Assembly (NCBI GenBank): GCA_964617665.1
Contig: CAZUAH010000005.1
Coordinates: 13,500-77,499, forward strand
Reading direction: 5' to 3'
DNA from: JADHUC01 sp964617665
GTDB lineage: Bacteria; Planctomycetota; Planctomycetia; Pirellulales; Pirellulaceae
Length of the DNA stretch: 64,000 nt
A program made the position numbers and the translations under genes. Below, one piece after another: positions 62,124-64,000 of the stretch (position 1 is the first letter of the stretch; each line of letters opens with the position of its first letter). Below the pieces are notes generated by a model. It was not told the DNA's origin. It did no database searches and was given only the letters and a program-made list of their open reading frames with translations.

Positions 62124-63305
62124 ATGAACGCATTTGACTTCTTCAGCGTAACTCGGATCTCTTTCGGCCGAGGAGGTTTCGATCGTATTGGCGAGTTAGC
62201 TGGTTCCTTTGGGCAATCTGCAATGGTGGTCACCAACGCTGGCCAGCCGGGCGATGGCGGTTTGGTGGATCGTTTGGCCGAATTGCTGGGCGGTTCGAGC
62301 ATCCAAATGCACTGCTATCGCCAGCGAGGTGAACCAAGCGTCGATCATGTAGAAGAGGCATTGGAAGTAGCACGTCGGGGATCGTGCGATGTCGTGATCG
62401 GACTCGGCGGCGGCAGTGCCGTCGACGCGGCCAAGGCAGTCGCCGGCCTTTTGACGAACGGTGGATCGCCTTTGGACTACATGGAGGTGATCGGGAAGGG
62501 TCAAAAGATCACAAAGCCGTCCGCACCGTGGATCGCCGTACCGACGACGGCAGGCACCGGAGCGGAAGTCACGCGCAACGCGGTGATTGGATGCCCGGAG
62601 AAGCACTTCAAGGCGAGTCTGCGCAGCGAACATCTGCTGCCGCGAATTGCCCTGGTCGATCCGGAACTGGGCGTGAACGTTCGGCCGGAGATCACCGCAC
62701 GAAGCGGCATGGACGCGTTGTGCCAACTGATTGAATCCTACACTTCAAACAAGGCCCAGCCGATCACCGACGCATTGGCGTTGAAGGGCGTCGCTTTGGC
62801 GGCTCCTGCCTTGCCGCGAGCCTTTGACGACGGCAGCGATGTAGATGCCCGTGAAAACATGGCGATGGCGGCACTGTTGAGCGGCATTACGCTGGCAAAC
62901 GTGGGACTTGGTGCCGTCCACGGGTTTGCAGCACCGGCCTGCGCCAACTACCCGATCCCGCACGGGAGTCTCTGCGCGGTTCTCTTGCCGCACGTTGTGT
63001 CAGCCAATGCAGCGGCCCTGAAAGCGGAATCAACGGGACATCCCTATCTGCAGAAATACGAAGCAGTCGGCCGGGCGTTGACGGATGACGAGGATCTTCA
63101 AGGTCAATCGGCAATCGATGCAGGCGTCAGCTTTCTGGCTAACTTGGTGGACCGCCTGAACATCCCTGGGTTGCGAGAGTTTGAATTCAAGGCGGAAGGG
63201 TTCGCCGAGTTGGTCGATCTGGCCCGAAAGTCCAGCAGCATGCGTTACAACCCCATCGTTCTTTCCGATGAGGTCCTGTCAGAGATCCTTCAGAAAGGTT
63301 GGTAG
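62124..63305 (+). CDS. Iron-containing (group III) alcohol dehydrogenase
   Basis: 393 residues from the ATG at 62124; the frame is open to 61962 but the upstream part is not protein-like. The N-domain has FGRGGFDRIGEL and the NAD loop DVVIGLGGGSAVDAAKAVAG, then WIAVPTTAGTGAEVTRNAVI. The metal-binding C-domain has SGMDALCQLIESYTS, GAVHGFAAPACANYPIPHGSLCAVLLPHV. The position that is a His iron ligand in FucO (D-x-x-x-H) is Gln here, as in a number of other subgroup members. The other His residues are present. It oxidises or reduces short alcohols, aldehydes or maleylacetate-like compounds; substrate not predictable. Cytoplasmic, monocistronic. Confidence 0.92.
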   Translation: MNAFDFFSVTRISFGRGGFDRIGELAGSFGQSAMVVTNAGQPGDGGLVDRLAELLGGSSIQMHCYRQRGEPSVDHVEEALEVARRGSCDVVIGLGGGSAVDAAKAVAGLLTNGGSPLDYMEVIGKGQKITKPSAPWIAVPTTAGTGAEVTRNAVIGCPEKHFKASLRSEHLLPRIALVDPELGVNVRPEITARSGMDALCQLIESYTSNKAQPITDALALKGVALAAPALPRAFDDGSDVDARENMAMAALLSGITLANVGLGAVHGFAAPACANYPIPHGSLCAVLLPHVVSANAAALKAESTGHPYLQKYEAVGRALTDDEDLQGQSAIDAGVSFLANLVDRLNIPGLREFEFKAEGFAELVDLARKSSSMRYNPIVLSDEVLSEILQKGW

Positions 63306-63320
63306 GGCACGTGCCAAGAA

Positions 63321-63358
63321 AAAGAGAGAGCGAATCGCTTGGAGACGATTCTCTCATT
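63321..63358 (-). terminator. Terminator hairpin between convergent genes
   Basis: GAGAG-CG-AATCG (63326-63337) pairs with CGATT-CTCTC (63346-63355), with a 2-base bulge and an 8-base loop. On the minus strand the stem is followed by TCTCTTTTTCTT, a good T tract, so it most likely ends the phospholipase-like gene. On the plus strand the tail is ATTATTCT, weaker. Confidence 0.65.
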
Positions 63359-63377
63359 ATTCTATGGCCAATGCCCG

Positions 63378-64000
63378 CTATTTCTTGAACTTCCGCCAAA
63401 TCCGCTTCCACGTACTTGCTACCGCGTATACGGCCGACTGAAGGACGATACGATCGTACTTGGCCAATTCCGCTGGATTCGTGAAATAGTCCTTGAACAG
63501 TGGCTGCTTCTGGCTGCCGTACGGGTACGTCGCAGGCGGGAACATAATACATGAGAACGCGAACGAGGCACGGCACCAGAAGATCGCGGTCTCCCAGATG
63601 TCATGATCTGTGTCCGGCCAGGTCAGCGGATTCTTGAATGTCAGGCCGAGTGTCGCGTCTAACTTCTTCGCTTTGGCGATGATCTCTTTGGAGCTGTCCG
63701 TCGTCGACTTAAGCTTCTTCTTCGTGAAATAGGTGCCAACCCGCTTGATGTCCCAATGCTTCTCCCAACCCTCGTGGACGCCTTTTCTCTTGAAGGCGGC
63801 AAGCTTCCGCTTGTCAGCGTGGCATGGCATGAAGCAGTCGGCGATGTAGTGCGACATCATGAAGAAGAATGTGGATACCTGCGCCTTGGTTAGAGCACAA
63901 GCAGGGTCGAGGTAATCACCGTAGCCTGTTTCGCCGGGAACGAGTTCGAAGGTGGACCCCAATCGCTGGACAGTTGTTGGGGGTGAATACGAGTCGGGTT
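63378..64000 (-). CDS. Phospholipase C/P1 nuclease-like protein, N-terminus beyond window
   Basis: The frame is open from the stop at 63378 to the last base of the window (207 codons seen), so the start lies outside. The internal TTG at 63962 is not a convincing start because coding-like sequence (DSYSPPTTVQRL) continues upstream. The visible part has VSTFFFMMSHYIADCFMPCHAD, with a spaced His/Asp/His pattern, and VHEGWEKHWD, like the zinc-binding helices of zinc-dependent phospholipase C/S1-P1 nucleases. It ends YAVASTWKRIWRKFKK, a basic tail. The family call rests on one region and is tentative. Confidence 0.6.
   Translation of the reverse strand, partial: PDSYSPPTTVQRLGSTFELVPGETGYGDYLDPACALTKAQVSTFFFMMSHYIADCFMPCHADKRKLAAFKRKGVHEGWEKHWDIKRVGTYFTKKKLKSTTDSSKEIIAKAKKLDATLGLTFKNPLTWPDTDHDIWETAIFWCRASFAFSCIMFPPATYPYGSQKQPLFKDYFTNPAELAKYDRIVLQSAVYAVASTWKRIWRKFKK

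Noticed and set aside
1..64000. CRISPR array
   Set aside because: The repeats seen are dispersed inverted elements, not direct repeats with regular spacers, and no cas gene is present.
1..64000. tRNA or rRNA genes
   Set aside because: No cloverleaf with a T-loop GGTTCGAATCC-like context outside coding sequence and no rRNA-like conserved blocks were noticed on reading. A covariance-model search would settle it.

Overview
The window looks like a chromosomal segment of a planctomycete (Planctomycetota, probably a Pirellulales-type member of Planctomycetia). The evidence is gene content. It has a DUF1559 prepilin-like protein with an H-X9-DG type C-terminus, a planctomycete cytochrome-c/DUF1549/DUF1553 protein paired with a Tat-exported DUF1501 protein, and a PVC-type haem-binding dehydrogenase. 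It also has a DUF1080 protein, a CRTAC1/ASPIC-UnbV protein next to a TPR protein, a giant secreted WD40 protein, a sulfatase and ThuA-like, Gfo/Idh/MocA and DUF4838 proteins. The calls come from reading translations and motifs; no database search was possible.

Layout. 1-1131: 3'-truncated beta-helix protein (minus strand). 1474-9178: plus-strand block of surface or secreted proteins: a LamG fold with a seven-bladed propeller nested in it, a DUF1559 pseudopilin, a lipoprotein, a TPR protein, a CRTAC1-like protein and a DUF1080 protein. 9185-40726: long, almost uninterrupted minus-strand block resembling a catabolic locus for a complex, possibly sulfated or acetylated, glycan or glycolipid. It encodes a PVC dehydrogenase, an oxidoreductase, a URO-D-type methyltransferase, a two-subunit UxaA/SuyAB-type lyase, a sialidase, a ThuA protein, a phosphatase, a DUF4838/CBM9 protein, a ceramidase-like hydrolase, a sulfatase, a PhoD phosphatase, a lactonase, an acetyl-xylan-esterase-like hydrolase, a 28-blade WD40 protein and an SDR. 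Within it, 24.6-26.8 kb holds an intact HAD phosphatase-like gene between two broken pieces of a TIR/ROC-type gene. 40873-47036: PII-like protein, HEAT-like hypothetical, MMPL/RND transporter and purD. 47392-53984: cytochrome/DUF1549/DUF1553 plus DUF1501 pair. 54165-61273: ECF sigma factor translationally coupled to a 2193-residue protein that fuses a single-pass FecR-like anti-sigma-type module to an alpha-2-macroglobulin with an intact CxEQ thioester motif. 61358-64000: small secreted protein, iron-type alcohol dehydrogenase and a 5'-truncated phospholipase-C/P1-nuclease-like gene.

The most unusual layer lies between the genes. More than ten short inverted-repeat elements are present. The clearest consist of two inverted hairpins bounded by GTAG and CTAC, the arrangement described for REP/REPIN elements mobilised by RAYT transposases. 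Two copies of one family show compensatory stem changes, and one of them sits inside, and is read through by, the DUF4838 gene. Two other elements create false upstream starts for real genes. No RAYT transposase, tRNA, rRNA, CRISPR array or prophage was seen.
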